DNA of 64,000 bases from Angiostrongylus vasorum (GCA_018806985.1 JADANN010000202.1:1922001-1986000); one strand, 5' to 3'; counted from the first letter of the stretch, positions 44,791 through 57,348 are shown. The notes: generated by a model from the sequence alone, not told the origin. A program made the numbers and translations.

Positions 44791-47090
44791 ATCCGCTTTA
44801 CAGAAATCAGAAAAATTAAGAATTCGTCGTTGGGAATTCATAATTGATGCATAGTTAAGTACGAAATCTGCCACGTGGATATGAGTACAGCTTTTTCAAA
44901 TAGTGATAACAGCGACAATTTTTAAATGACTTCCTACTTAAAAGAGAAATTGGCACATAAACTCCTTCACAGAAGGATACTTGATAAATTTTATATAACC
45001 AGTTTATGTTTAAATAAGACTACTGACTAAAGGAAGATTTTCAGTGCAGAAGTGCAAAATGGACAAAACTTCGTAGGATGAGTAGCGATGAAAGATAGAC
45101 TGAAAAGTTAGGTATAAAAAATAGGTATAAAGAGTAGGTCGCTTAGCGTAGACTACTTCTTCATAGAGTCAAGTGAATGAATGTTGGTAGACATAGTACT
45201 CAAATATGTGAACTTACCAGGACCAGAATCACATCAAGTATGAACAAAATTGACGGAAAATTGAATTCCTTCACTAGCCCAACTTGTTGCAACTCGCGCC
45301 ATAAATTCTTCTCATATTTGTAATGAAAACAGCCTAGTGGTTGCAAGGGCATCTAAGTCGAAAAGGCTCCAGATAGCGCTGCAGACGGTCGTTGTCCGAG
45401 AATCGAAGCAAGCTAGACACCTTATTGGCCAAACTAACATTCCAGTTTCCACGAGAACATAATTGTTACTGCGAAGCCCAGAAAAAAAATGTTACGTTCA
45501 ATGAATCATTCGTTAAAAATATGTTAATTACGACTTAAAAAACCTTCATTTTGTTTCTTCGAGGAAAGTGATTTAGTAAGGCCGGAAGCACATTGAGTTC
45601 TTTGCGAGCGCACTTTAAAGAAATTCGTTCTTTGAGTGTTGATGGGATGATGAGCGGCGAAGTTGGCATTTGTCTGCCCAAGTACCCCCCTCGTTTGCTG
45701 TCAAAAGGGTGGATCACATCTAACGCGCTTCGGCACGTTTTTTCCACTTTCTAGAGCGGTCACTTTGATATTTAACTAAGGGGAAAAAATCACAATGAAG
45801 AGTCCTCAAAGAAAACACGAAAACATGAGTAGTGTGATAAGCACGCTGCTCGTTAATATAGGTATGGACAAGATCGTGAAATAAAAGCCAGCACTTTTGC
45901 CGTAAGTTAGCCAGACTTTAATATCCTCGGATTTGATTTGTTAAGCGGAAATTCGTTCGATCTTGAGTATTTCGCAAAGTGTAAATCGAAGTTCAGTGTT
46001 AAGCGATATGGTGTCTCTTTTTTCGAACTGTTCTCAGCAAAAAAGGTAGCGGCCAGTTTGCTCCGCAGTGCAGTTTAATTTAGTCCTGGGTGTTTCAGGG
46101 ATATAGGCGTCGAACTGTTTCTTATACAAAGCTAAGGTGGTATGAAGAGTAGACTTACCAAGCCCTTCAATACCTTTTTCCCAAGCACAATGAAGAGGCA
46201 AAACATGAGGGAAACAGGAGATTATTCTCAGATTTTCAAAAAATCTCATTTTCCAGCAGAGTGTAGGACATTTTTTTCTTTTCTCAAGAACGTCTTTGTA
46301 CAAATGCTGTCGTTTTATTACTTTAAGAGGTTTGTCATAGGAGCTTACAATGCTGCTGAATCTCGGAGAATGTGAACCACCGGCAAAGTAGTAATATTTC
46401 AAAACTGACTTTCCCTCAACCTCGGTAAGACTAATAAATATGTATTCTTTCTTTGATAATCTTACACGAGGCTGATAAATATTCTTTCTTTTCGCCCGAA
46501 AGTGCTTCAAATTTTTGTTCATGAGAAATAACTTATTGAAATATTATCGTAACCATACGAAATAAATCACCTCTCAGGATGAATTTATGTCAGTCTTCGG
46601 ACTTTTTGCGAAGAAACTAGAACTTAAGTGGAGTAAGAATGAAAGACAAAGAAATGAATTTCAAAAGAGTGAAGGGAAGGAAGACGAAGAATGACTGACA
46701 AATAATCGAAAAACAACAGCGGCTCGACTTCAAGGCGGAATGAATAGGATTAGAAGCAGCATTATCAGAGAGCTCTTTGTGAGTATGTGAATGAAGATGA
46801 ACAACGAATGGGAAGTGAGTGTGAGCTTTGAACACTCACCAGTCCCTCCGTACTGAGTAATGAATGGATCTGAATCATTGGTTGTACGGCCATCACACTT
46901 ACTCTAATAAGCTCAATCACGTTCTTCAATCTGACCATTACCTTAGGATCTGTAGAATATCGAACTATCTAGCCCGAGTGTTCGTGAGAATATCAAGAAG
47001 TGAATGAAATTTTTCACCAAAAAGCAGGTACTTTTTTCATGAAGCGTAGTCTTTAAAGTGTGAAAGGCTAGCAAATATGCCAGAAATAAT
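44791..47090. other. No gene recognised
   Basis: The longest frame in the window outside the assembled genes is here (162 codons, -, 46034-46522). It is Lys- and Cys-rich without a domain I can name and without clear splice signals. A 70-codon - frame (45535-45747) follows a TTTGACAG acceptor and might be an exon. Neither is called. Confidence 0.35.
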
Positions 47091-47167
47091 TCATACTTCA
47101 GCAACTGCAAATGTTTTGAAAGAAAAAAAAGAGTTATTGATTTTTATTGCGTCTACCTGTTCAGTTC

Positions 47168-47460
47168 GGGGCGCGTGTGGCGCAGTGGTCGGAGGTGCCC
47201 TGCAACACACGTGGAGTCGATCCTCGCGCCCATGACCCACCATGGTCTTCCTTTCCTCCGGAGTCGGCAAATTCGTACCAGACTTGTCTGGGAGGATAGC
47301 AGCACTGGCTCGTACATCGGTAGGCCACCGCGAGTCATTGTAAAGGCCTTCATTCAAGGTAAAGGATATGCATTCAGTCACCTCCAAACGATGCTTAATG
47401 AAGTCGAATGCATGGCGCATCGCTCAGAGATTGATCAACGCCGAGAGCTTTATCCTTTTT
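47168..47460 (+). mobile_element. SINE-A, full length
   Basis: GCGCGTGTGGCGCAGTGG A box, GGAGTCGATCCTCGCGCC B box, the body with a short internal duplication near 47350, and a GATCAACGCCGAGAGCTTTA end with T-rich tail. Confidence 0.85.
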
Positions 47461-49020
47461 TTTATTTTACGTGGTTCGAAAGGGCAGGTAGTTGGGCAAA
47501 CAAAAATAGGAATAGAAGCAGAAGTGGAGTATTGTTAAATCATCTGCAGAGGTAAGAAGATGGCAGACGGAAAAAAAAGCTTGAAAAACTAAACTTAAAC
47601 AAAAAAAGCGTAAAGAAAGCTAGCCATAAGACTTCCTGCGCCCTCTGGAATGCCTTTAAATTCTTCGAATCCTTCACGTCTTTGAATACAATATCACTAC
47701 CAGCAATAAATGTCCAGTAGTATGTAATAAACGACCAAATTAAAGCACGTCGAGGAAGTAAATTAGAGCAACAGTACTCCCTTCCTTGTCGCTCAGAAGA
47801 AAATCCTATTAATTTTTCTCCTTCTCTTATCCATTTCATATTCTGTCATTCATCCAGTCATCCCTTTCTTCCTTGTAGTAACATACCGTCATGGTAAGCG
47901 ATGTACGATGTGAAGTAGAACTTGTAATAGATAAAGTCAAATGATACTTATCAATGTACTTTTAGGTCTCACTGATGTCCATTGACACAAGCAACAGCAC
48001 CATATGTCCATTTCACTCCAGAGTCTTTTGAAAAGCAAATTAGGGTTCAGAATAACATTTGATGATTACGGTAATAATAAGTGCAACCTTGTTGCGAGTA
48101 CGAGAGTACTGGGTTAATAAATGTGCACTTGAATACAGAAAAAATTACGAGGGATCCCTAACGAGACGAAGGATTTTTTGAATTTCTGATTAACCAAGAT
48201 GATGAGATCGCTGCTGAATCCTCGTTCTAGAAGCTGCTTGTCAAAACCGAAAATCGTTTTCGTACCAACTTAATAACGGCTACCATTTTTCATATGTAAG
48301 ATGAAACTTCAAGAATCTCACTTTTTCTTGACATGAACAAAAAATCTCACGAACTCACCGTAGCTGTCAACTGAACAACGAGCATGAGAAGAACAGAGGT
48401 CCCAGAGGAACGCGGAGTTTGTTTAAGACGCCCAAATATAAATTATTTCAAAAGATCTGAACAAAGGCGAAGGCATGTAACAGCAATTTTTCTGAGAATT
48501 AACATACTGCACGAACCTTTGCTCTCTGCCGACTACGGTAATAAAAAGAGAGAACGGCTTTGATGAAGAGAATCGAAATTGAATTTTTCCTTAACATCAT
48601 GTCAACCACAAGGATAAGGGGGGTGGCCTATGTGAATCAGAAAATCTGTGTAACTATTGGTGTGTATTTTGGAATCGACATAAAAATGAATGTTTAAACA
48701 GGGGTTTGCTCACAGCATTCTCACAGGGCAATGAACGACCACATTGAAAATAAATAGAAACTTTACAGATGGAAGCACAAAGACATTTTCATGGAAGAGA
48801 TGAAGCGCAACATTTTAAGCAACTTAGTCCCAAAATTGTCTCTTACTTACTCGAGTTTTTTAGCCAAACAATGATTTTTTATCAAAACAGGCTTTTATCA
48901 TCGGATTCGTCGTCTACAAAACAAGAATGTGGAACCAAGAAACACATCATTGGAAATTGGTCACAAAAGAAACGAAATTATTTTCAGTTGTTTTCTAGCT
49001 GCAGAGTCCAGGATAAAACA
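47461..49020. other. No gene recognised
   Basis: Only unsupported frames (47540-47839 -, 48769-49077 +). Confidence 0.4.
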
Positions 49021-49024
49021 ATAG

Positions 49025-49200
49025 AAAAGGCCTGGAGCTATGCATTAGGATGGCCTATCGATGCATCAATATCCTAGTAGAGTCTTGTTGAGAACTCGCC
49101 AATCCCGGAAGAAAGAATGTTTTGGTTAGCCTTAGGCTCGGTTTCGAACTGAAAACCACGTCTGCATTGTATAGCACCTCAACCCAACGCGCCATATGAA
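49025..49200 (-). mobile_element. SINE-A, diverged 5' half
   Basis: GGATGGCCTATCGATGCATC and CCGGAAG...TTCGAACTG...CCCAACGCGCC are the complement of the SINE-A head and first body half. Confidence 0.45.
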
Positions 49201-49334
49201 CTCTCTGCAGGACAACGAAAAAAGAGTTGTAATTGATAAAACACAAAACAAGGATAACTTTAAAAGCGACTTTCATTCAACCTTGGCATTAGTAATCAAT
49301 GAACGGTCGTGAACAACTGACTTTAATGATTGCG

Positions 49335-49505
49335 GTATGGACTCTGAAGAAGGCAAGGGCGCCGAAACATGAGCCGAATGAAATCTTTATAACTATTGAT
49401 AGTCTTTGCTATCATACGTGGAACGCATACGGTCGGTCTCATTTCGTAAAAACGAGCAGGTGAAAGCTCTCAGGAAGGCGAAGTAGCTGAAACCTCAGGA
49501 ATTTC
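49335..49505 (+). mobile_element. Two decayed PLE end motifs
   Basis: 49343-49370 reads CTGAAGA, A, GGC-AAGGGC-GCC, GAAACATG. 49469-49497 reads CTCAGGAAGGCGAAGTAGCT, then GAAACCTC. They are direct repeats here rather than inverted, and no coding sequence accompanies them. Confidence 0.45.
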
Positions 49506-49510
49506 TTAAC

Positions 49511-51240
49511 AATTTCGAGTCAGCGTGGTTCATGTTGAAACTCGGCGAAAAGCAATTGTGGCTAATTTCATTCCCAATTTGAGAAACTCACATGTGGATT
49601 GGTCTTGGGCCAAACTCAACGGAATTTCGCTCGATAATTCTCACACCATTCACTCACTGAAAACTTCCTGTGATTAACATATTCGCGACGAAGATGGTGT
49701 TCGGAACAGACGATAATTTCCCCATTAAGAGAGTTGTGGAAGTAATTGGAACTGTGAGTTCCTCTAATGCAGACTTTGCTCTATCGTCTTGACGGTACGA
49801 AAAGGTTAATTTCTTAGGATTTAAAACTCTGACAAGTCAAAAAGGAGATCTAAACATTCGAAATTTCCTACGTAACAGCAGCAACCGCAAGATAGGCGAT
49901 AGATAGTGGAATACTGTAGGGCCGTGCTAGAAAGAATATCGCTTGTTCAGTCGTTTTGTTCTCGAAGTACGAAGCCTGATTTGAAAAACAAACGCAAAAA
50001 AGAATTTAATCCGAGAGCTCCAGAAAGTCAAAATTCCATCATGGTAAACAAGAGAACATGTATGTTTTAGTTAAGGATATGTGTATTTTAAAGATTGTTA
50101 CAAATAACGAAGACAGCGACAAGCTGAAATGCGTTGGTCCATAGTTGAAAGCAGTTTCCATCGTCCCACTATACGCATTGAAACCAATTCGGACCCTTCG
50201 GAATGTATGACGTAGTGTCAGGGAAAGGATTCAAAACAAAAATAAAAAATTAATGATGAACAATAAGAAATAAAGTAGAAATCCGTAATAATAACCGAAT
50301 CTGAAAGAATTTAGGAATACAACTAAACAAGCTGGGTACTTTTACTCCGTTCCATTCTAGTTTCCTCTCAGATCATTCTGTACTCTTCACTACGTGCTTG
50401 TCTTCGTTCAAATAATCAAAACAACAATCTTACAGTAGATTCTCTTGAAACGTAGGAAATGTAAAAATGTTTTTGGTAACAGGCTTTCATTAGATCTCTA
50501 CGTTATAAGCCAATATTAGTAGAGCTGATAAGAATAGATGAGGTTGTTTCAAAAAAACCTTATTCTCCTTATTCTCGCTAATGTTATATATAGAGTGCCC
50601 TCGTCTTCATCAGGAGCGCAGTGACTCCAGTCGAGTGTCAATAGCAGTTTGTTGTTGTTCCGGCATAGACTTTCGTTTTTGCATTCGTTCGAATTCACGT
50701 CAGAAATATGACGCGCTTCCGACAAGCGAGTATTCGTCACTTCATCAGAATCCAGATGATCTCGAAGAAATCATGGCCTAATCAGGGGTTTCAACAATTT
50801 CATGTTTTCGGGATCCTCGAAGACTTTAGTGTCATTACCTTCCTAATTTTGCAGTAGACAAGGGTTTTTTTTGCATTTACTTTGTCATTGAAGCACAGAT
50901 TTCTCGATGTAGTATAAAATGGCTTAAGTTAAAAAAACATCCAGTAGCTTCTCACTACCCACCGAACTTTAAAATGTGACATATTGGTGAGTCATCTTTT
51001 CGACTAGCTATGCTCCTTGGAATTTTCCATACTGCCTATTAGCACGGCTTTAAAACACCTAAATTGAAAAGGAACTTAGGCATTCTGCGAAAGTCGATGA
51101 AATGGTTTTCAGGAAAATAGTGTAACCAAGTCGATGGAAGAAGCAGATTGGCTTTATTTTATCAGCTTTTCTTGTTTTCGCATGAATACACTGGTTTCGA
51201 TCGCTAACAAAAAGTGTTGTACTAATCCAACTACGAGCGT
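49511..51240. other. No gene; one dispersed repeat
   Basis: 50698-50775 on the complement (CATCTGGATTCTGATGAAGT...GAATACTCGC) matches 56012-56060 on +. It is a two-copy repeat of unknown type. Confidence 0.4.
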
Positions 51241-51325
51241 GTCGTTTTCTTGTTCAGCAATCGCGAAGTTGTTAAACAGCATACATTTCCATCATAGAAA
51301 AACACAATACAATACAACAGTAGCT

Positions 51326-51354
51326 GACGTTTCGGCAGTATCGCCTTCTACAGA
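51326..51354 (-). ncRNA. Hammerhead-like core motif, left PLE arm
   Basis: Complement: CTGTAGA, A, GGC-GATACT-GCC, GAAACGTC. One core base differs (A to T in CUGA). Mirror partner of 53714-53742. Confidence 0.4.
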
Positions 51355-51710
51355 GCCTGGTAGGGTATATTGATAAACAATTTACAAGGCCAAACGCTTC
51401 AATAACACTTACAAAAAGACGAAAAACTATGGTAATCATATGGTCAACAGCTTCTCGAAAAAACTCACCGCTTTTTTACTTGATTTCCAATGAGGAAGAT
51501 TAGAACAGCTGATTACAGTCGCATATGGTTGATGACTGCACCATCCCACATCAGAAATTGATGCGAACACACGGAATCAGGTCGCGTATGACCTCTGGAC
51601 ATTCATCCCTTCCAAAAAGCCCTCAAAAAGTTTTCGCGCTGGTGTTTTAGTCTCCTGTGCAAGGATATTGACTTTTACTTCAAAATCGTCCCCGCTGTGC
51701 TTTTTGTATC

Positions 51711-52001
51711 CTATGCGTTCCTAGTGGAGTACTTTGTCTTAGTTTTCGTTTGCCATCTAGGTGTTCTTTTATACGGTACACAAAGGCCAATCGTTTCGCC
51801 AATATATTCATCTCCGCAATCATTACAAGTGATCAGGTATATCGAACCTGAACTCATGCAATCGCCGTCCCTGCCGTGAGAGCAAGTTACGCAATTTGTT
51901 GGTTCACATAGGCGGTCATACAGGCGGTTACGAACTAACTGATGACGTAGAGTATTTGGTGGTGTCTCAACTATCGCTACCGATTCCTCTAGACCTGCCA
52001 C
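51711..52001 (-). pseudogene. PLE GIY-YIG endonuclease, inverted partial copy
   Basis: The - frame includes a TLRHQLVRNRLYDRLCEPTN segment, the spaced cysteines CVTCSHGRDGDC, then SSGSIYLITCNDCGDEYIGE. These are the GIY-like strand (IYLI), the zinc-binding cysteines and the YIG motif of the PLE endonuclease. The frame then degrades after ETIGLCV and the C-terminal half is lost. Homologous to 52950-53291 on +. Confidence 0.82.
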
Positions 52002-52256
52002 ACTGATCTATTGATTGTTTAGCTTTCGGTATTGACTTTTATATTCCTTTTCAGAGGATGGGCGATAGAGAGTAGCATCACTAAGATGTTCCTCTGTTAT
52101 TTCAACATGCACCTGGCGAGGAGTAACTACGGACTCCCCCCTCCCCCTTATCACTGTTTCACTGATTGCCTTATTATTTTCGAGTTTATTAATTTTCTAA
52201 TTTCTCGCATGCTACATTTTGTGCTGCTGTGAGGTTAGAGATAAAGATGCTAAACG

Positions 52257-52951
52257 ATGCTTAAGAAGGGCAGGTCTAGAGGAATCGGTAACGAAAGTCG
52301 AAATACCACCGGCTTTATTCTACGTCATCAGTTAGTTCGTAACATAAACACGTATGGCTTCAACACAGAGCAGTTGATGGCACTCTTAAAAGAATTCTTG
52401 AGTTGCTCAATCTTCAGGTGGTCAGGAAAGTACTACGCTCAAATAAGAGGGTTGGCAATAGGACAGCGACTAGCACCAAATCTCGCCATTGCGTTTATGT
52501 CGAAGGCGGAAGCACCAGTGACCGATCTCAGGCCGTTACTCTACTGTAGATATATAGACGACTGTTTTGCCTTTTGCTCAACACAAGAGAAATGGACAAA
52601 TGTTTCGAGTTGTTGAACGAACAGTCAGAGTATATCAAGTTTACCCGAGAGAAACCGAAAGAAAACTGGCTTCCATTCTTGAACGTCTACATTAACCTAT
52701 CAGAAAATGGCTACATTACAAAGTGGTACCTAAAGCCAAGTAGTAAAAACATCTTCGTTCATTACCTCTGCTCTCACTCCTACCACACGAAAAGGGCGCT
52801 TGCAAGAAACATGTTTCGAACAGCAACCAACGTGTGCACGGGAAGAGAGCAGAGAGAGAAGTCCCGGAACTTGGCGCGGCAAATAGCCATTTCTAATGGC
52901 TACGAAATTGTAGGTCGTGATAGGTGTAGAAGAAATCCTAGGTTCCCTTAA
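52257..52951 (+). pseudogene. PLE reverse transcriptase, truncated and frameshifted
   Basis: The frame at 52257-52616 opens with a stray piece of the GIY-YIG region (RHQLVRN), then jumps at about 52339 into RT sequence: TYGFNTEQLMALL, RGLAIGQRLAPNLAIAFMS, and the catalytic YCRYIDDCFAF. A frameshift near 52580-52600 moves the reading to 52574-52951 (CFELLNEQSEYIKF, LPFLNVYINL, RALARNMFRTA), the thumb region. The RT N-terminal part is absent. The aspartates of YIDD are intact, but the shift and truncation make it non-functional. Confidence 0.88.
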
Positions 52952-53291
52952 CGACAACTCTAGCGATAGAAAGGTCCCGTTTATCCTACCCTTCATCTCA
53001 AATGATGTAAGTGCAGCTATAAAACGCTGCTTAAGAAGGGAGTGTCTTCAGGATTCGGTAAACGTAGTTGAAATACCACCGAGTACTCTTCGGCGCCAGC
53101 TAGTTCGTAACCGCCTATATGACCGTCTATGTGCAATGCAAAATTACATAATTTACCCTGATGGTACAGACGGTGATTGCATGAGCTCGGGTACAGTCTA
53201 TCTGATCTCCTGTAAGGCGTGCGGAGACGAATACATTGGTGAAACGGGTAGAACACTCTGTGTCCGCATAAAAGAACACCTAGTCGGTTAA
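52917..53291 (+). pseudogene. PLE GIY-YIG endonuclease domain
   Basis: Follows the RT in a third frame. It has VPFILPFISNDVSAAIKRCL, TLRRQLVRNRLYDRLC, GDCMSSGTVYLISCKACGDE, YIGETGRTLCVRIKEHLVG. GIY-YIG nucleases nick the target DNA for PLE integration. The conserved YLI / YIG / R residues are present. The usual cysteine pair is partly lost (YIIYPDGTDGDC against CVTCSHGRDGDC on the left arm). A stop at 53289 cuts off the C-terminus; its coding remnant runs to ~53480 in a shifted frame. Confidence 0.88.
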
Positions 53292-53713
53292 ACCAAATAC
53301 CCCACTAGGCAGCATAGGACCCTGGAGACATAACGGGGAGGACTTTGAAGTACTGGTCACGATCCTCGCACAGGAATCGAGAGTACAAGCGCGCAAAACT
53401 CTCAAGGCGTTCTGGATTAATTCCAGATATCCGAAAACGAACCGCAGGGAAGAATGCCTCATTGTCACGCGTGATATTGGGCAATATATAAGCCTATTAT
53501 TCTGATGGTATGGGCACATTATGCTTCCATGTGAATTCTGTGCGGTTGGTCTCCACGCGACATACTCAGTGGAACACTCATAGATAGCGGTGAGTTTGCA
53601 AAGAAGCTATTTTGTGTTCAATGTGATTGAAATCTTGGTTTAGCGTTTTCTCTGTTTGGTTATGGAGGGTGCTTTGGCCGATTAGATTGCTGTCAACTTG
53701 ACCTTTCCAGGCT

Positions 53714-53742
53714 CTGAGGAAGGCGAAATCCGCCGAAAAGTC
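53714..53742 (+). ncRNA. Hammerhead-like core motif, right PLE arm
   Basis: CTGAGGA, an extra A, GGCG-AAATC-CGCC (perfect 4-bp hairpin), GAAAAGTC. It fits CUGANGA-stem II-GAAA-UC, but stem III would have essentially no loop. Function untested. Confidence 0.45.
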
Positions 53743-53904
53743 AGCTTGTTCGTGAATAAAGGATAAAAATAACACCTCGTGTTTTGCTCAACAAGAATAC
53801 GAAGAATTAAATGTATGCTGTTTAACAACCTCGCGATTGCTGAACAAGAAAACGACGGATTCATGTTCCATTGCCGAGGTTAATAGAAAGTCGATCCTGC
53901 CAAA

Positions 53905-55385
53905 TATGAGGATCGATTTTCCGGAATTTAAATCGATTATGTCAACAAATTTAGTGGTTGGATAGAGAACCTGAATTGATTTCCACAAAGCAACTCACCG
54001 AAGCAAAACGAAGTATGATGTAAACCCAAGGTCCCACGAAAAAATTTCGTCGCACTGTAAGAATTCAAAGAAGCTTCATTAAGCAGAATATTATCAATTA
54101 CCACTTGTGTTTGAAACGAAACTCTTCATCGGAAACCACAAATTTCAGAACTTCAATCAAATTTAAGATGATGGAACAAAAAGACTCTTCTAAACGAAGT
54201 AGCGAAGTAGTTACTTTACCCTAATGACTTTTCAACGAAATTTTTGTTTTTATCCTAATGACTGCTTGTGTTGATCGGTCCTCACACTTGGGAACGTCTT
54301 GAAACCGTTATCTCACAGCTCATAAGTGAACTGTTATCCCACCCTACCGTTAAAGCTCCAGATAAGTGAAATGTATGCTAGAGCCGGCATGACTTTAAGT
54401 AGCATTCAAGTGCTAGGAACTAGTCGGAAAACTCGAATGCCTACACGTTATCAACACGAATGTCTTTGTACAAATCGGAAACAATTCAAATGTGATATTA
54501 GCACAGGTGTGGATGAGTGTTCACTCAGAGTTCGCGAACAGCAATCATTGGCGAACCGCCAACAAAATGCTTTTTCGTTCTCATAGACACTTTTGAACTG
54601 TGTGTTGTCTAATGTAAACCGACTATCACTTCGCCTCGGTATGAATGATCATTGTACCTCATTTCAATGATTATCCAATTCGAGGTTATTACGAAACATT
54701 TAATCCACTAGCAGTTCAACGTATTCCTCCTTATCTAGAGCTGTTGGTCCGAGTCGATGGTCCACAGTCGTTCCGTCTTCTCGATGTGGTGTCGTCTTCG
54801 TCGTATTGAATTGAATCTTCTTTGGTGGAGCACCGTTTGAATAAGGCAACCTCACCCGCAACGATGCTTTAGAAGGGACGGTTGTTGCTGACTGTTCTCT
54901 ATCGCCAAGTAGTGTAAAAATATGTGAAATTTAAAGACAATGGAGAAAAATGAACTATAGCATTGCATAAGCTTTGAGCTACAAGCTAATAATATCTAGG
55001 CCGTGAGATAACGGTTTCAGTACATTTCTAGATCTGAGGTCTTATCACCACGAGCAGTCGTTAGGGTGAAAACCAATCATTTAGTTTAAATCTTAAATTT
55101 AACTACAGTTCTAAGCAAGAAAAAGGGATTGGTGGTTTCCGATGAAGGGTTTCGTTTCAAAAAATAAGTTGTACTTGATAATCTTCTCTTTATTGAAGCT
55201 CCTTCGAAATTCTTCAATTCTTACAGTGCGACGAAATTTTTCGTGGATCTTGGGTTTACATCACGCTTTGTTCTCCTTCGGTGAGTGACTTTGTGGAAAT
55301 CGACTCAGCTTGTCTATCCAACCATTGAATTTGTCGATATAGTCGATTTGAATTCCGGAAAATTGATGCTCATAGCCCGATTCGC
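53905..55385. repeat. Long inverted repeat, ~400-bp arms
   Basis: 53905-54320 pairs with the complement of 55005-55385. Shared blocks in order: GATTTTCCGGAATT, GGTTGGATAGA, GATTTCCACAAAG, CTCACCGAAG, GATGTAAACCCAAG, TTTCGTCGCACTGTAAGAAT, CTTCATCGGAAACCAC, GAAACCGTTATCTCAC. The ~680-bp centre has no recognised coding domain. It may be a foldback or MITE-like element; the end bases are uncertain. Confidence 0.8.
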
Positions 55386-55454
55386 ACAACACCTTTGTTG
55401 GCAACCAAAACCACTGTATTCAAACGGAAACAAGAAAAACTAATCAAATAGACT

Positions 55455-55604
55455 GAGAGAACTAGCTGAGAGAAAGGCGAAACGAAGGACCCGCATGGTG
55501 TGGTGGTGAGCGCGCTACTCCCCGGAAAGGACAATAGCGCGTTCGTTCCCCACCATTGGCACCTGCGGTCCAGAGTTTTGCAAATATCTCAGCATCACTA
55601 AAGT
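55455..55604 (+). mobile_element. SINE-C monomer with target duplications
   Basis: A core unit nearly identical to the repeats at 43560 and 43870. It is flanked by TAATCAAATAGACT (55441-) and TAATCAAGTAGAGT (55605-), a 14-bp duplication with two differences. It is a recent insertion, given its similarity to the 43.6 kb units. Confidence 0.85.
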
Positions 55605-55619
55605 TAATCAAGTAGAGTC

Positions 55620-57348
55620 AATCTGCTTTTTTCATCGACTTGATTATAGTACTTTTTTGGGAAAACCATTTCATCGACTATCGCAGAAAACATTAGTTGC
55701 TTTCAATTTAGGTCTTCTGAGGTCGTGCTAATAGACAAAACGCTAGAGAAAATTCCAACGGGCAAAGCTAGTTGAGAAAAATAACACCGAAACGTGCCAT
55801 GTTTGAAAATTCGGTGGGTAATGAGAACCTTCTGAATGTTTTTTTACTCCAAGCCATTTTCTACTACACTGAGAAATTTGTGCTTCATTGACGCACGAAT
55901 TCCAAAAAACACTCCAGTCAATTGCAAAGTGACGACTACAGTGACCTTAAACGTCATCGAGAATCCCGAAAACATAAAAATGTCGAAATCCTTAACTAGG
56001 CCAAGATTTTGGCGAGATCATCTGGATTCTGATGAAGTGATGAATACTCGCTCGTCACAAGTGCGTTGTCATGTTGCGACATTGAACCGAAATAGACGTT
56101 GAGGAAAAATGAATTCAATAAAACCACACCAATTACGCGACGAGATTCAATCAGAGAGGCAAATCAGACTGGATCACTGCTAATTCGAACATGCAACTCG
56201 TCCACTCATCAGAAATTCGTTATTCAACACACTTGTGAAGAAGCTCATTTATCAAACTCTGTCGGAAATTTTTCGAAGGCAAACTGCTCGAAGAGGTGTG
56301 AACTTGATAGGATGGTAGAAGAAGCCTCTAACTAAAGCTTCGAAGTACGAGTTTTCTTTTTTTTGTAGGATCCAGAGTCATTTTTTTCGATCTACAGTGG
56401 AGGTGAGGCTCGCTAGGTTTGCCGCGACGTTGAACCAAAGACCATACATGTGATATATAGCATTTTTTAACCACTGCACTTTCAACGTCCGAAAGCATAA
56501 ACCGCTGCTCTAAAATTAAGCTTCACGGAAAAAATTTTTCAACAATTCCAACTTGAAGAGGACTGAAAATGAGATTTACGTGTTTAAATTTTTGGAAGTT
56601 GAATGAGAATAGGCCTAAATAAAACTAGTAGTACCGCATGCCAGTCGTTCATTAGCTTCTGTTTGGGGCAGGAGCTTCCGTAAAGAAGCGGAAAAGTAAT
56701 TATAATGCCTTGCTCGTTCTATTAGAAGGTGAGCAACGCAAAGAATTACGTTTGATGGGTTCAAAAAACACTAGGGTTTTAAAAACAAATTTCGTTGGTA
56801 AAGAACTCCAGATTCTAATCGTTTTGATTTCAATTAGGAAACTTAACAAAATTCACTACATGACGAAACATGATGATTGAAATTTCAAAAGTACTATGAT
56901 TTTTCTAAACCATGCATTGAAATCAATGCGTATCGCTGTTGATGTGCTGAAGATGCAATCTACGTGACATTCACTTGATAAACGAATAAACCGATGTCCT
57001 TCTATTCTCAGCTCATGCATCTTCATCTTTTTTAGAAGAATTCCTTATGTGTGAGGAAGTCATTCAAGCACTTTTGCAAATTTATTCGATCTTCTGGGCT
57101 TTTAGTCCAATGAACAAAGCTTAGAGAAGCTAGAAGGAGTAAAACACCAATCGTGCTCTCTTGAAAGGAGTCCCTTTCGTCAGTAGAGGAGTATTAATAC
57201 ACGCACGCTAATATCGTCTACGTCCTTTCGCCAGCTCAGAACGACAGTGGTCGCAAATCTTCGCTCGGTCATCATCACCAGATGGTTCATTGTTGTGAAA
57301 TCAACAATGTGAGAAAATACACAAAAAACGAACTAATAAGTTGGTTAG
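55620..57348. other. No gene recognised
   Basis: Frames of 88 and 78 codons (55836-56102, 56099-56335, +) lack a recognisable domain. 56012-56060 is the second copy of the repeat at 50698-50775. Confidence 0.35.

Larger units (their letters stand above)
51241..53862. mobile_element. Penelope-like element, composite with inverted 5' arm
   Basis: The outer ends are inverted repeats: 51247-51290 is the complement of about 53808-53853 (ATGCTGTTTAACAACCTCGC). Each continues inward to the end motif (51326-51354 on -, 53714-53742 on +). The left 750 bp is an inverted 5'-truncated copy holding only the GIY-YIG region; the right part reads + through RT and GIY-YIG. This is the best-preserved PLE here, but frames are broken. 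Confidence 0.88.

Noticed and set aside
46034..46522. 162-codon frame, the longest besides the RTE frames
   Set aside because: No domain, no splice context and an odd composition; not enough to call a gene.
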